A stretch of 6,893 nt of DNA. It comes from Flavobacteriales bacterium (GTDB lineage: Bacteria > Bacteroidota > Bacteroidia > Flavobacteriales_D > Sanyastnellaceae). Location: contig JAIYCK010000143.1 in assembly GCA_027488055.1 (NCBI GenBank), positions 1 through 6,893 of the forward strand. Reading direction: 5' to 3'. A model generated the notes under the pieces. That model did not search any database. It saw nothing but the letters and a program-made list of their open reading frames with translations, and had not been told where the DNA came from. Position 1 is the stretch's first letter. Every line of letters starts with the position of its first letter. This document shows positions 5,700 through 6,893 of the stretch, one piece after another. The translations under genes were made by a program, and so were the position numbers.

Positions 5700-6893
5700 A
5701 TGTATTTATCCGATATTTTGGGAGTTTATCAGAACGATGAGCAATTGCGCACAATTGCCACTCATATGCGGACCCCTGCAGCCAAAACGCAGTTGCGTGG
5801 ACTCGTCGGAGCGGCGCATGCATTTGTGCATTCCGTGCTTGCTGCTCAATTGGGAGGAACGCATTTAGTAGTGCTCAACGACAAAGAGCTTGCGGCGTAT
5901 TTTCTCAATGATCTAGAGAATGTTTTGGGCATTGTTAGGAAGGAGGATGAATCCAATAAACCGAGCACTGAAAGACCCCGCACCTCCATACCGGATCGAC
6001 CGATCAATATCCATTTTTTTCCTCGTTCCGCGCGTGTTGCGTATGAATTGGAAGAAACAGACAATGCCAATGTGGCGCTTCGAACCGCAGTATTGAGTGA
6101 CCTGGAATGGGCCAGTAAGCAGCCGCATCCGAAAATACAAATCGTAGTTTCATATCCCGAAGCACTGAGCGAAAAGGTTGTCACGCATCAAGTCTTGGAA
6201 GGTGCGACATTTGAGATTGTCCAAGGTAATCAATTGGATTTGGACTTCGTTGATGAATGGATGCATACCTACCATTTTGAAAAGGTGGACTACGTTTACT
6301 CACCGGGTCAATATGCCATACGGGGAGGCATATTGGATATCTTCTCTTATAGCTTTGAATTTCCTTATCGCATCGAATTGTTTGGCAACGAGGTGGAGAG
6401 CATTCGCAAGTTCGAAGCCGATTCTCAGTTGAGTATTTCCAAAATGACGAAGGCCATCATTGTGCCGGATGTCAATAAGTTTGGTCGCACCGATGCGAGG
6501 GTCTCACTGCTGCAGTTTTTGCCTAAGGATACAGTGGTTTGGATCAAAGAGGCGACTCTGTTTCTCGATAAGTTGGACGCTGAAATGGACAAGGCCAATG
6601 AGCGATATGAAAAGCAAAAGTCGATCATGCAATTGTCAAAACCGACTGAATTGTATTGGTCATCTGCCCATTGCAGGTCGGATTTGGAGGAGCGGCGTGT
6701 AGTGGAATTGAGCAATCGAAGAATGTTTGTGGAGGGGCAAGTATGGAGTTTTGACATGGAACCACAGCCCTCCTTCAATAAAAATTTTGATATGTTGGGC
6801 ACCAATTTACAGAACAATGCGAAGTCAGGATATCGCAACGTGCTAGCAGCTGGACAACCCAAACAAGTCGAAAGGCTATATCAAATTTTCGAT
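5700..6893 (+). CDS. mfd: Transcription-repair coupling factor Mfd, N-terminal 398 codons (3' end beyond window)
   Basis: Mfd is a large cytosolic ATP-dependent DNA translocase that removes stalled RNA polymerase from damaged DNA and recruits UvrA for nucleotide excision repair. The frame from the ATG at 5700 stays open for 398 codons to the last base; family members are usually about 1,100-1,150 residues, so roughly the N-terminal third is present. It covers the UvrB-like module: GLVGAAHAF at 34-42 (a degenerate Walker A position), VVLNDKELAAYFLNDLE (57-73), an FFPRSARVAYELEETDNANV-type segment, IVVSYPEALSEKVV, and the hallmark PGQYAIRGGILDIFSY at 202-217, followed by PYRIELFGNEVESIR. The RNA-polymerase-binding and helicase domains must lie downstream. 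The N-terminus MYLSDILGVYQ is natural for the family, and AAGG at 5692-5695 may serve as a weak ribosome site. It is divergent from pabB. No frameshift or stop is seen. Confidence 0.95.
   Translation, partial: MYLSDILGVYQNDEQLRTIATHMRTPAAKTQLRGLVGAAHAFVHSVLAAQLGGTHLVVLNDKELAAYFLNDLENVLGIVRKEDESNKPSTERPRTSIPDRPINIHFFPRSARVAYELEETDNANVALRTAVLSDLEWASKQPHPKIQIVVSYPEALSEKVVTHQVLEGATFEIVQGNQLDLDFVDEWMHTYHFEKVDYVYSPGQYAIRGGILDIFSYSFEFPYRIELFGNEVESIRKFEADSQLSISKMTKAIIVPDVNKFGRTDARVSLLQFLPKDTVVWIKEATLFLDKLDAEMDKANERYEKQKSIMQLSKPTELYWSSAHCRSDLEERRVVELSNRRMFVEGQVWSFDMEPQPSFNKNFDMLGTNLQNNAKSGYRNVLAAGQPKQVERLYQIFD

Noticed and set aside
6425..6862. A 145-codon open frame on the minus strand inside mfd
   Set aside because: It is fully antisense to clearly conserved Mfd coding sequence, with no recognisable protein and no start signal.

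Overview
The window most likely comes from a member of the Bacteroidota (Flavobacteriia/Sphingobacteriia-like). Reasons: the proteins have the sequence style of that phylum's polysaccharide flippase, Wzz-like and ligase proteins; most starts lack a clear Shine-Dalgarno site; two sites fit the phylum's TAnnTTTG -7 promoter element; and GC is moderate (about 46% by hand count in the part I checked). I cannot name a genus. The window holds five protein-coding genes, two of them cut by its ends. I see no tRNA, rRNA, CRISPR array, insertion sequence or phage gene.

Bases 1-3939, plus strand: a surface-polysaccharide cluster. It contains the 3' part of a Wzx-type lipid-linked oligosaccharide flippase, a small Wzz-type chain-length protein with no kinase domain, and a Wzy_C/WaaL-type O-antigen ligase or polymerase. 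Gaps are 42 and 6 bases, so at least the last two are probably co-transcribed. Together they would flip lipid-linked repeat units across the inner membrane, set chain length, and polymerise or ligate the glycan on the periplasmic side. The glycosyltransferases and sugar-nucleotide genes that would complete the pathway are not here and probably lie upstream. A candidate internal promoter overlaps the flippase stop codon.

Bases 3940-4184: a convergent intergenic region with no gene I can support and no clear terminator. Its GC content (about 46%) is as high as that of coding DNA, so it may be decayed sequence.

Bases 4185-5537, minus strand: pabB, aminodeoxychorismate synthase component I, which makes the folate precursor of p-aminobenzoate. 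The PIKGT signature with lysine separates it from TrpE.

Bases 5538-5699: an AT-richer divergent control region. It contains a TAnnTTTG element and, just before the mfd start, an 11-bp stem-loop with a 4-base loop.

Bases 5700-6893, plus strand: the first 398 codons of mfd, the transcription-repair coupling factor, running off the window.

Most of this is ordinary chromosomal content, and I do not see a convincing new biological system. The most useful leads are the mfd leader hairpin, the internal promoter candidate before the wzz-like gene, and the gene-free GC-rich stretch between the ligase and pabB.
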